This document shows, piece after piece, positions 24,326-31,754 of a stretch of DNA of 64,000 bases (its first letter is position 1; each line of letters opens with the position of its first letter). A program made the translations under genes and the position numbers. The stretch spans positions 1-64,000 of the forward strand of contig DATAWG010000109.1 of assembly GCA_036267355.1 (NCBI GenBank), in the 5' to 3' direction. The DNA comes from Pirellulales bacterium. GTDB lineage: Bacteria; Planctomycetota; Planctomycetia; Pirellulales; DATAWG01. The notes below the pieces were generated by a model. It saw only the letters and a list, made by a program, of their open reading frames with translations, searched no databases and was not told where the DNA came from.

Positions 24326-24367
24326 GGGTCCACCCCCTCATCACTCGCCCCTAACCCCTCGCCCCTC

Positions 24368-25387
24368 ATGGAATTTTACGACAAACGAATCGCCATGGCG
24401 CACGGCGCTGGCGGCGAGGCGACGCGGCGGCTGGTGGAGGGACTTTTTCAACCGGCGTTCTCGAATCCGCAGCTCGATTCGCTTTCCGATGCCGCCATCA
24501 TCGAGCCCCCTGCCGGCCGGCTGGCGATGACCAGCGATAGTTTCGTCGTGCAGCCGATTCGTTTTCCCGGCGGGTCGATCGGCGAATTGGCCGTCAACGG
24601 CACGGTGAACGATCTGGCCGTTTCCGGCGCCCGGCCGCTGGCAATGACGGCCACGTTCGTGCTCGAGGCGGGTTTGTCGGCCGAGGCGTTGCGATGGGAA
24701 GTCGAAGCGATGGCCAAAGCGGCGAGGCAAGCCGGGGTGCCGATCGTCGGCGGCGACACGAAAGTCGTCGAGCATGGCAAGGCCGACGGAATGTATATCT
24801 GCACCACAGGGCTGGGACTGGTGCATAGGAATGCCGATCTCGGCCCGAAACGCGTCGAACCCGGCGATCGCGTACTGCTTTCCGGGCCGATCGGCAACCA
24901 TGGCATGGCGATCATGCTCGCCCGGGCCGAATTGGACATCGAAGCCGACATTCAGTCCGACACGCGTCCGCTCTTGGAATTGGCCGGCCGGTTGTTCGAT
25001 GCTCTGGGCCCGAGCGTCCATTGGATGCGAGATGCGACCCGCGGCGGCGTGGCAACGGTGTTAAACGAACTGGCCCGCGATACCGAATTGCGGATCACGA
25101 TCGCGGAAGAAGCGGTTCCGATCGACGATTGCGTTCGCGGCGCATGCGAACTGTTGGGGCTCGATCCGTTGCATGTAGCGAATGAAGGCCAATTCATCGC
25201 TATTGTCGCGGCCGAACAGGCCGAAGCGGCCCTCGACGTGTTGCGCCGCACGGCGGGGGGCGAGCGCGCGTGCCTTCTGGGTGAAATCGATCGTGCGACG
25301 ATTTCGCGCGTCATCGCCCGTAGCTCTTTCGGCGGGACCCGCGTCGTCGATATGCTAATCGGCGATCCGCTGCCGCGGATCTGCTGA
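24368..25387 (+). CDS. hypE: Hydrogenase expression/formation protein HypE
   Basis: This 339-residue PurM-like ATPase dehydrates a C-terminal thiocarboxamide to the thiocyanate that donates the CN ligands. Signatures are MAHGAGGEATRRLV, SDSFVVQPIRFPGGSIGELAVNGTVNDLAVSGARP, GGDTKVVEHG and DATRGGVATVLNELA. It ends in PRIC with the essential C-terminal cysteine. The final gene of the cluster, it is followed by a strong hairpin. HypF, which supplies the carbamoyl group, is not present here. Confidence 0.97.
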   Translation: MEFYDKRIAMAHGAGGEATRRLVEGLFQPAFSNPQLDSLSDAAIIEPPAGRLAMTSDSFVVQPIRFPGGSIGELAVNGTVNDLAVSGARPLAMTATFVLEAGLSAEALRWEVEAMAKAARQAGVPIVGGDTKVVEHGKADGMYICTTGLGLVHRNADLGPKRVEPGDRVLLSGPIGNHGMAIMLARAELDIEADIQSDTRPLLELAGRLFDALGPSVHWMRDATRGGVATVLNELARDTELRITIAEEAVPIDDCVRGACELLGLDPLHVANEGQFIAIVAAEQAEAALDVLRRTAGGERACLLGEIDRATISRVIARSSFGGTRVVDMLIGDPLPRIC

Positions 25388-25481
25388 CGTGAATTTGACG
25401 GCCCGGCTTTCGCTTGGTGCTGGAGCGCATGCGGCGCCAAACGGTCGCGAATCAAGACGATCGTTTCACTGCCAAACGCAA

Positions 25482-25509
25482 CCGGGCCGGCGAATGGTCG
25501 CCGGCCCGG
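25482..25509. terminator. Perfect 12-bp hairpin after hypE
   Basis: CCGGGCCGGCGA (25482-25493) pairs perfectly with TCGCCGGCCCGG (25498-25509) around an ATGG loop. It lies between hypE and the convergent gene at 25573-25797 and is probably a bidirectional terminator. No T-run follows. Confidence 0.55.
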
Positions 25510-25572
25510 AGAGAAATCGTGGCAGAATGGCTTGTCAGGCGGGAGAATCTGCTGCGGCCGCTTGTTCGTCAC

Positions 25573-25797
25573 TTATTCGCGGGGCCGGACGACGCCGGTC
25601 AGGCCGCTGTAGTCGGGCCGATCTTCGGGGTGCCAAAGAGGCAAACCCTGTTCGATGCGACGCGCCAGCACGTCGAGCTTGTCGCGCGAACCGGCCGGAG
25701 CATCCGTAGCGGAAAACTCCTCCGACTCGACGGGCGCGAAGTCTTCGTCGTGGCCGTACTTCAAAATCGTTTCAAACACATTTCGCACTTGTCGCAT
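25573..25797 (-). CDS. Small unknown protein
   Basis: This 74-residue protein begins MRQVRNVFETILKYGHDEDFAP. The start is fixed by GAGG 8 bases upstream in the minus orientation. The sequence is acidic in the middle (ESEEFSATDAP) and ends with RIEQGLPLWHPEDRPDYSGLTGVVRP. It resembles short hypothetical proteins common in planctomycetes, but I cannot name a family. It is convergent with hypE across a strong hairpin and has no obvious functional tie to the hydrogenase. Confidence 0.65.
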   Translation of the reverse strand: MRQVRNVFETILKYGHDEDFAPVESEEFSATDAPAGSRDKLDVLARRIEQGLPLWHPEDRPDYSGLTGVVRPRE

Positions 25798-26311
25798 GGA
25801 ATGCACCTCGCTAGCAAAAGTCAACAATACGACCGGAGAGCCACGCAGTGTTAACCGCCCACGCCTCGAGCCCGTCTTTGGGCCGGGCCGCTGCGGCGAC
25901 CAATCTTGGCCGCTCGCTGCGGACGTTTTTGCCGCTGGCTCGTTCCGCGCCGCCGGGGTTTATCCCGCTGGGCGATCGAACACGAGCACAGCCGACACTT
26001 CTGCGTTTGCCACTCACTCCGACCACGAATACCATGAGCGCGACATTAATCCCGGCTGCGGTGGGCACGCAACAAAATGCCGAGAGGCGAAGGTCTCGCT
26101 CAACAATACGATCTCACTGCCAAAGCATCTGATTATTAGGCATGGATGAGAAATGTCAAGCTTTTGGCTTGGATTTATTCCCGCACATTCTGCCGTGGGC
26201 AGGGAAGTTGGCCTATAATGCGTAGCCCAACAAACACGACGCCGCAAGCAACGCGCCGCGCTGTCGCAATGCCCGTTCTCTTCCCTCACCCACCACCCCC
26301 GCTCTGCCCCC
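25798..26311. other. Intergenic region with promoter-like TATAAT
   Basis: These 514 bp hold no supported gene. A consensus TATAAT lies at 26214-26219, about 95 bp before the glmU-like start, with only a weak -35 candidate (CTGCCG region). Two short sequences recur in it (caacaatacga at about 25823 and 26103). The last 30 bp before the start are C-rich, as before several hydrogenase genes. Confidence 0.4.
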
Positions 26312-27067
26312 ATGCTCTCGACGATTGCGGTTGTGTTAGCGGCCGGCAAGGGAACGCGGATGAAATCCGATTTGCCCAAAGTGCTGCTCCCCGTCGCCGG
26401 CCGGCCGATGATCGAGTTCGTGCTCGATGCCTTGATCGCGGGGGGCATCCGGCAGACGATCGTTGTCGTCGGCTATCGCGGCGACTTGGTGCGGCACGCT
26501 TTGACAGATCGCACTGGCGTCACGTTCGTCGAGCAACGGGAGCAATTGGGCACCGGCCATGCCGTCATGGTTTGCCGCGAAGCGCTCGCGGAGCACGACG
26601 GGGCGGTGTTGGTCGTCGCCGGCGATTCGCCCCTGATGCAGCCTTCGTCGATCGCGAAATTATTTGATGAATTCGAGCGCAGCCAGCCCGCCTGCTTGCT
26701 GGGGACGGCAATCCGCTCCGATCCCACCGGTCTCGGTCGCATCGTTCGCGACAGGCAAGGCAATTTTGAGGCAATCGTCGAACAGCGCGACGCCACGCCA
26801 GACCAGCAGCGGATCACCGAAGTGAATATGAGCTGCTACGTGTTTGATAGCCGGCGGCTTTTTCCGGCGCTTGCTCGGATCGACCGGCACAATGCGCAGG
26901 GCGAATATTATCTAACCGATTGCCCGGGAGTGCTGCTGCGAGACGGTTTTCCGGTACTGGCGCTAAGCGTGCTCCAGCCGTGCGAAGCGCTGAGTATCAA
27001 CACGGTGGACGAACTCGCCGTCGTCGAGAGGGAACTGCTTCGGCAGCGCGAGAAACAGCACCCGTAG
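26312..27067 (+). CDS. UDP-N-acetylglucosamine pyrophosphorylase-like nucleotidyltransferase (GlmU N-domain only)
   Basis: This 251-residue protein corresponds to the uridylyltransferase half of GlmU. The nucleotide-binding start is VVLAAGKGTRMKSDLPKVLLPVAGRPMI. Further motifs are EQLGTGHAVM, VVAGDSPLM, GLGRIVRD and EVNMSCYVFDSRRLF. GlmU usually has about 450 residues with a C-terminal left-handed beta-helix acetyltransferase, and that half is absent here. Pairing with prs directly downstream recalls the glmU-prs arrangement of other bacteria. The acetyltransferase step would have to be done by another protein. A related sugar nucleotidyltransferase role is an alternative. Confidence 0.85.
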   Translation: MLSTIAVVLAAGKGTRMKSDLPKVLLPVAGRPMIEFVLDALIAGGIRQTIVVVGYRGDLVRHALTDRTGVTFVEQREQLGTGHAVMVCREALAEHDGAVLVVAGDSPLMQPSSIAKLFDEFERSQPACLLGTAIRSDPTGLGRIVRDRQGNFEAIVEQRDATPDQQRITEVNMSCYVFDSRRLFPALARIDRHNAQGEYYLTDCPGVLLRDGFPVLALSVLQPCEALSINTVDELAVVERELLRQREKQHP

Positions 27068-27138
27068 TTTTGCCCAGCCTTGTCATTCGCTGGTTTTCCA
27101 TTTGCCCGCCTCCGTCCTTTAATCTCGGCCAAGCGATT

Positions 27139-28083
27139 ATGAACGACTTGAAAATCTTCAGTGGTCGGGCCAACCCGGAGTTGGCCCACCGGATTTGCGA
27201 GTATCTCGGCTTGTCGCTGGGCAAGATTTCGATGGGAAACTTTCCCGACGGCGAAATCTCCTGCAAGATCGACGAAGACGTGCGCGGCCGCGATGTCTTT
27301 CTGCTTCAGCCCACCTGCCCGCCGGTCAACGAAAACCTGATGGAACTGCTGATCATGATCGACAGCTTTGTGCGGGCGAGCGCATACCGGGTGACGGCCG
27401 TCATTCCCTACTACGGCTACGCCCGGCAGGATCGCAAGGACGCCGGGCGCGTGCCGATCACGGCCAAGCTCGTGGCCAACTTGATCACGCGCGCCGGCGC
27501 CAACCGGGTATTGGCGATGGATTTGCATGCCCCTCAGATCCAAGGTTTTTTCGACGTTCCGCTCGACCATCTGTATGCCGCGCCGGTGCTCAATGATTAC
27601 TTTCACGCGCAGAATTTTCGCCGCGAGGATCTCGTGATCGTCAGCGCCGACGAGGGCGGGATCAAACGAGCTCTTGGGCATGCCACCCGGCTCGGCGCTC
27701 CACTGGCGATCGTCGACAAACGCCGCACGAGTGCCGACGTGACCAAGCAGGAGAACGTGATTGGAGCGCCGGTGCGCGACAAAATCGCCCTGATGTTCGA
27801 CGATATGATCAGCACGGCCAGTTCGATCTGCGGGGCCGCGACAGCCATTCATAAGGCGGGAGCCCGCGAAATTCACGTCGGGGCGACGCACGGCCTGCTG
27901 GTCGGCCCGGCCATCGAACGCCTGCAATCGGCCCCGATTTCGTCGGTCGCCGTCACCGACACGATCCCGCTCCGTCCCAGCCAATTGCTGCCGAAGGTGC
28001 GCGTGCTATCGGTCGCGGCCTTGTTGGGCCAAGCCATCAAGAGGATCCACCGCAATGAATCCGTAAGCGGGCTGTTTGTGTAG
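27139..28083 (+). CDS. prs: Ribose-phosphate pyrophosphokinase (PRPP synthetase)
   Basis: This 314-residue Prs makes PRPP from ribose 5-phosphate and ATP. The start at 27139 (MNDLKIFSGRANPELAHRI) matches the family. Signatures are GNFPDGEI, PTCPPVNENLMELL, YYGYARQDRK, MDLHAPQIQGFFD, the KRR loop (IVDKRRTSADV) and the ribose-phosphate loop DDMISTASS (residues 221-229), which usually reads DDMIDTAGT or GGT. The Asp-to-Ser and Gly/Thr-to-Ser changes are noticeable, though archaeal-type enzymes also carry Ser at the first of these positions. It probably shares a transcript with the glmU-like gene 71 bp upstream. Confidence 0.96.
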   Translation: MNDLKIFSGRANPELAHRICEYLGLSLGKISMGNFPDGEISCKIDEDVRGRDVFLLQPTCPPVNENLMELLIMIDSFVRASAYRVTAVIPYYGYARQDRKDAGRVPITAKLVANLITRAGANRVLAMDLHAPQIQGFFDVPLDHLYAAPVLNDYFHAQNFRREDLVIVSADEGGIKRALGHATRLGAPLAIVDKRRTSADVTKQENVIGAPVRDKIALMFDDMISTASSICGAATAIHKAGAREIHVGATHGLLVGPAIERLQSAPISSVAVTDTIPLRPSQLLPKVRVLSVAALLGQAIKRIHRNESVSGLFV

Positions 28084-28125
28084 ACAAATGCCTACTGCCC
28101 AATGACGAATGTCTAAAGAATGAAC

Positions 28126-28167
28126 GAAGCACGAATGACGAAGCACGAATGACGAAGCACGAATGAC
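28126..28167. repeat. 14-bp tandem repeat (GAAGCACGAATGAC x3)
   Basis: Three exact copies of GAAGCACGAATGAC run back to back at 28126-28139, 28140-28153 and 28154-28167. They lie in the 264-bp gap between prs and the L25 gene, and a partial unit precedes them. They are related in inverse orientation to the repeats around hypC. Confidence 0.85.
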
Positions 28168-28347
28168 GAAATGAGGCAATCCAGTGCAGGTTGGCCGGTC
28201 TGCGCCAGCCATTCTCAGTTTCGTTCATTTTTCGCGTGCCGCAAAAACCGGGGTTGAATTCTCGCCAATTTCGGGCACAATACTTGGTTCGCCCAACTCG
28301 ATTTGAATTTGCCCCTTTCCCCCGCTGATTTTTTCCCGAGGACGACC

Positions 28348-28983
28348 ATGGCGGAATCGTTGACCGTCGAAAAGCGTGCCACCCACGGCAAGCATCATGC
28401 CAAGCGGCTGCGTCAGGCCGGGGCGATCCCGGCCGTGCTCTACGGCCACGGCGAAGAGCCCGTCAGCCTTTCGGTTCCGCGGGATGCGTTCGTTGCCGCA
28501 TTGCGGCACGGCACACGGCTTGTCGAATTGCAAGGCGGCGTGCGCGAGAGCGCGCTGATCCGCGATTTGCAGTGGGATACCTACGGCACGGGCTTGCTGC
28601 ACATCGATTTCGCCCGCGTCTCGGCCGACGAAAAGGTGAAAGTCACCGTGCAGGTTGAGCTGCGCGGCCAGGCTGCCGGCACTCGTGCCGGAGGCGTTAT
28701 TCAGCACCTGGTCCATTCGATCGAAATCGAGTGCCTGGCCACTGCCATTCCGGAAAAGCTGCAAGTGAATATCAATCATCTCGAGATGAACGGCACGATC
28801 ACGGTCGGACAGATCGAGCTACCGGCGGGCGTAACCCTGTTGAGCGATGGCGAGGCGATTGCCGTGCAATGCGTCGAGCCGGCTGCCGAGGTCGAGGCTG
28901 CCGAAGCCGGATTGGGCGAAGCCGCCGAGCCCGAAGTGATCGGTCGCAAGCCCGAGTCCGAGGAGGACGAGGAGAAAGCGTGA
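28348..28983 (+). CDS. rplY: 50S ribosomal protein L25/general stress protein Ctc
   Basis: This 211-residue protein is the long (TL5/Ctc) form of L25, which binds 5S rRNA. The N-terminal L25 domain (residues 1-92) has RATHGKHHAKRLRQAGAIPAVLYGHG, and the C-terminal TL5 domain has VTVQVELRGQAAGTRAGGVIQHLVHSIEIECL and IPEKLQVNINHLEMNGTITVGQIELPAGV. It ends in an acidic tail (ESEEDEEKA). The start at 28348 (MAESLTVEKR) matches the family. It is followed by pth, the common L25-pth order. Confidence 0.96.
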   Translation: MAESLTVEKRATHGKHHAKRLRQAGAIPAVLYGHGEEPVSLSVPRDAFVAALRHGTRLVELQGGVRESALIRDLQWDTYGTGLLHIDFARVSADEKVKVTVQVELRGQAAGTRAGGVIQHLVHSIEIECLATAIPEKLQVNINHLEMNGTITVGQIELPAGVTLLSDGEAIAVQCVEPAAEVEAAEAGLGEAAEPEVIGRKPESEEDEEKA

Positions 28984-28995
28984 GGAAGGCTGCGA

Positions 28996-29076
28996 GGCTT
29001 GAGGCCAAAGGCTTGAGGACGCTCGGGTCGGCCTTCGGCCATTTGCTTCGTACCTCAAGCCCTCGCCTCAAGCCTT
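28996..29076. repeat. GAGGCTTGAGG...CCTCAAGCC inverted repeat and shared leader
   Basis: AGGCTTGAGGC-type sequence on the left pairs with GCCTCAAGCC-type sequence just before pth. The 16-mer cttcgtacctcaagcc occurs here (29047-29062) and again before rpsF (29761-29776). It is a non-coding dispersed repeat. Confidence 0.6.
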
Positions 29077-29715
29077 ATGAAACTGGTGGTGGGGCTCGGC
29101 AATCCGGGCCGCAAATACGATGGTACCCGGCACAACATCGGTTTTGCCGTCGTGCGGGAAGTTGCCCGGCGGCACTGCGTCGGCCAGCCAAAGACGAATT
29201 TTCAAGCCGAAGTGATGGAGGCTGCCTGGTCCGCCAAGAATGCGGCGGCCAAGAGTGCGGAGCGTAAGCGTGCGGGCGATGCGGGCTCGGTTGCGAGTGC
29301 CGGTGGAGCAGAAAAGGAAAAAGTGCTGTTGCTGCTGCCGCAAACGTTCATGAATCTGAGCGGCAATAGCGTCGGAGCGGCCCGCGATTTTTACAAACTA
29401 GCGGACGAAGACCTGCTGATCGTTTGCGACGATTTCAACATTCCGCTCGCGAAGCTGCGGTTTCGGGCCGGAGGGTCGGCGGGAGGGCAAAAAGGGTTGG
29501 CCGACGTGATTCGCCGGCTCGGAACCGATCAGGTTCCGCGGCTGCGGGTTGGAGTCGGGCCGGTTCCGGCAAATTGGGACCCGGTCGATTTTGTGTTGGG
29601 AAAATTCTCGGCCGACGAATCGGCCGAAATCGCGATTGCAATCCAGCGAGCAGCCGACGCGGTGGTCGATTGGGCCACCGAAGGCCTCGCAAGCTGCATG
29701 AATCAGTATAATTGA
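29077..29715 (+). CDS. pth: Peptidyl-tRNA hydrolase
   Basis: This 212-residue Pth recycles peptidyl-tRNA released by stalled ribosomes. Signatures are KLVVGLGNPGRKYDGTRHNIGF (Asn and catalytic His), LLPQTFMNLSGNSV, VCDDFNIPLAKLRFRAGGSAGGQKGLADVIRRLGT and VGVGP. Between LQAEVMEA and KVLLLLPQTFMN is a roughly 30-residue Ala/Lys/Gly-rich insertion (SAKNAAAKSAERKR... to GGAEKE) not found in typical Pth. It lies on the surface in the fold and may derive from repeat DNA. Length is otherwise normal. Confidence 0.95.
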   Translation: MKLVVGLGNPGRKYDGTRHNIGFAVVREVARRHCVGQPKTNFQAEVMEAAWSAKNAAAKSAERKRAGDAGSVASAGGAEKEKVLLLLPQTFMNLSGNSVGAARDFYKLADEDLLIVCDDFNIPLAKLRFRAGGSAGGQKGLADVIRRLGTDQVPRLRVGVGPVPANWDPVDFVLGKFSADESAEIAIAIQRAADAVVDWATEGLASCMNQYN

Positions 29716-29813
29716 AAGGGACGTGAGACCGTGAGGACGCGCAAGCGTCCGCAAGCTCGTCTTCGTACCTCAAGCCTCACAGCCTCACAGCCTTTATCCC
29801 AGGAGTTTCGACT

Positions 29814-30269
29814 TTGGCTGCCAACGTTTACGAAGCGATGTTCATCCTCGATAGCAATCGTTACGGCCGTGATCCGGCGGGCGTGAGCGGTCAGATACCT
29901 GCAATGGTGCAGCAGTTGGGGGGCGAAGTGCTTGCCAACCGCCTCTGGGAAGAGCGCCGGCTTGCCTATCCGATCAATGGCCATCGCAAGGGCACCTACT
30001 GGCTCACCTATTTCAAGCTCGACAGCACCCAGATGGTGCAATTCCGCCGGCAATGCCAGTTGAATGAAAACATCGTTCGCTCGCTGTTCTTGCAGGTCGA
30101 TCCGCGGATCGTCGATGCCCTCGTGGCCCACGCCCTGACCGGCGGTCAATCGGCGACGGCCGAGCAGCGGCGGGCGGCAAAGCCGGAAGCGGCCCCGGCT
30201 GAGGGAGAAGAAGAGACGGTCGGCGTCGATGCGCTCGCGGATTTAGAAGCTGAAAAGTCGGAAATCTGA
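29814..30269 (+). CDS. rpsF: 30S ribosomal protein S6
   Basis: This 151-residue S6 has the ferredoxin-like core NVYEAMFILDSNRYGRDPAGV, ANRLWEERRLAYPINGHRKGTYWLTYFKL and NENIVRSLFLQVDPRIVDAL. The C-terminal tail of about 45 residues (AAKPEAAPAEGEEETVG) is acidic and longer than in most bacteria. The start is TTG at 29814, with AGGAG at 29801-29805. It is followed by ssb after about 176 bp. Confidence 0.94.
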   Translation: MAANVYEAMFILDSNRYGRDPAGVSGQIPAMVQQLGGEVLANRLWEERRLAYPINGHRKGTYWLTYFKLDSTQMVQFRRQCQLNENIVRSLFLQVDPRIVDALVAHALTGGQSATAEQRRAAKPEAAPAEGEEETVGVDALADLEAEKSEI

Positions 30270-30445
30270 TCGCGCATGTCGCCTGCATCGTGGCTCATGA
30301 CTCGCGACTCGGGTCCGAACCACGAACCGCTCGATAAGTTCTGCTTGCCCGCTTGATTGTAGCGGGTCTTGGATTCTGGTAGTTTGAAAGTGGCGTTGAG
30401 ATACGTTTGTTCATCGGTTTGAGTCGCCCCAGGAGGCGCCCCGAC

Positions 30446-30961
30446 ATGGCTAGTTTCAACCGCGTTATTTTGGTCGGCAATCTGACCCGCGATCCGGAAT
30501 TGCGTTACATTCCCAGCGGCACCGCTGTCTGCGAAGTCGGCCTTGCGGTCAACGATCGCCGCAAGAGTGCCAGCGGCGAGTGGATCGAAGAGACCACGTT
30601 TGTCGATGTGACACTTTGGTCGCGCACCGCCGAAGTGGCCAGCGAATATCTCTCGAAGGGCGCTTCCGTATTGATCGAAGGCCGGCTGAAACTCGACACG
30701 TGGGAAAAAGACGGCAAGAAGAATTCCAAGCTGCGCGTGGTCGGCGAAAAGATGCAAATGCTCGGCGGCAAGGGGGGTTCGGGCGGTGGACGCGGCGGCG
30801 CTGCCCGTGGCGGTGCTGCGCAAGGCGGCCCATCCTACGATGAATCGGAAGCCGGCTTCAGCGGCGAATCGTTCGATGATTCGCATGGCAGCCCGCCTCC
30901 GTCCAAGCGCGAGTCGGTCGGACACGGCACGCCCGCGCCGAACGACGACCTCCCCTTTTAA
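30446..30961 (+). CDS. ssb: Single-stranded DNA-binding protein
   Basis: This 171-residue SSB has an OB-fold (residues 1-105: [68 protein letters not shown]), a Gly/Arg-rich linker ([22 protein letters not shown]) and the acidic protein-binding tip DDLPF. The start at 30446 has AGGAGG at 30431-30436. It lies in the rpsF-ssb-rplI-dnaB group. Confidence 0.97.
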   Translation: MASFNRVILVGNLTRDPELRYIPSGTAVCEVGLAVNDRRKSASGEWIEETTFVDVTLWSRTAEVASEYLSKGASVLIEGRLKLDTWEKDGKKNSKLRVVGEKMQMLGGKGGSGGGRGGAARGGAAQGGPSYDESEAGFSGESFDDSHGSPPPSKRESVGHGTPAPNDDLPF

Positions 30962-31022
30962 TTAGTTCCCCGACGATTCAAATTCCCCAATCTAAATTCT
31001 GCGACATCTTTCGAGGTTCATC

Positions 31023-31658
31023 ATGCCCAACGTTTCGAAGCACAAGACTCCCCCGAAGGCCAAGCGACTCGGCCGCGGCCCGCATGGCGGCATCGAATTG
31101 CTGTTGATCCAATCGGTCGATCACTTGGGTGGGCAGGGGGATGTCGTCGAAGTGAAACGCGGCTATGCGATGAACTACCTGCTGCCGCAGGGCTTGGCCA
31201 CGATTGCCACCGACCACCATAAGCGGATGGTCGACAAGCATCGCTCGAAGCTGCTCGCCATTCAGAACCAACGGCTCGCCAGCCTTCGCACGATGGCCGA
31301 AGACTTGGGCCGCCAGAGCATCACGATCGAGGCCAACGCCAACGACGAAGGTCATTTGTACGGCTCGGTCGGAGCGCCGGAGATCGTGAAGGCGCTGAAG
31401 CAGCACGAGATCACGATCACCGCCGATCAGGTCCGCCTCAAGGGCCCGCTCAAAGAATTGGGCCTCTACACGGTGGCGATCCATTTGGGCCAAGAGATCG
31501 AAGCCGAATTGAAGGTGTGGGTGGTGCCGACCGTGGCCGATCATGTGCCCGAGCCCGCCGCGGCCGCGGAAAAACCGAGTTCTGAAAAGCCGGCCACCGC
31601 GACGAAGCCAGCCACCGCTGGAAAGCCAGCGCCTGCGAAACCGGCGGCCAAAAAATAA
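31023..31658 (+). CDS. rplI: 50S ribosomal protein L9
   Basis: This 211-residue L9 has the N-terminal domain IELLLIQSVDHLGGQGDVVEVKRGYAMNYLLPQGLA and the C-terminal domain ANDEGHLYGSVGAPEIVKAL, LKELGLYTVAIHLGQEIEAELKVWVVP. It has an extra 22 residues at the N-terminus (MPNVSKHKTPPKAKRLGRGPHG) and a C-terminal Ala/Lys/Pro tail (KPATATKPATAGKPAPAK). Canonical L9 has about 150 residues. It follows ssb directly by 61 bp with no rpsR between. Confidence 0.95.
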   Translation: MPNVSKHKTPPKAKRLGRGPHGGIELLLIQSVDHLGGQGDVVEVKRGYAMNYLLPQGLATIATDHHKRMVDKHRSKLLAIQNQRLASLRTMAEDLGRQSITIEANANDEGHLYGSVGAPEIVKALKQHEITITADQVRLKGPLKELGLYTVAIHLGQEIEAELKVWVVPTVADHVPEPAAAAEKPSSEKPATATKPATAGKPAPAKPAAKK

Positions 31659-31754
31659 CGCGCGCTAGCTTCGCCCCGCGTTGAAGCGCTTGCGGTTTCG
31701 CGCATCGCTCGCTGTTCAAGCGCACGCGATTCCGCCATCAGGGAGGATCGGCTC

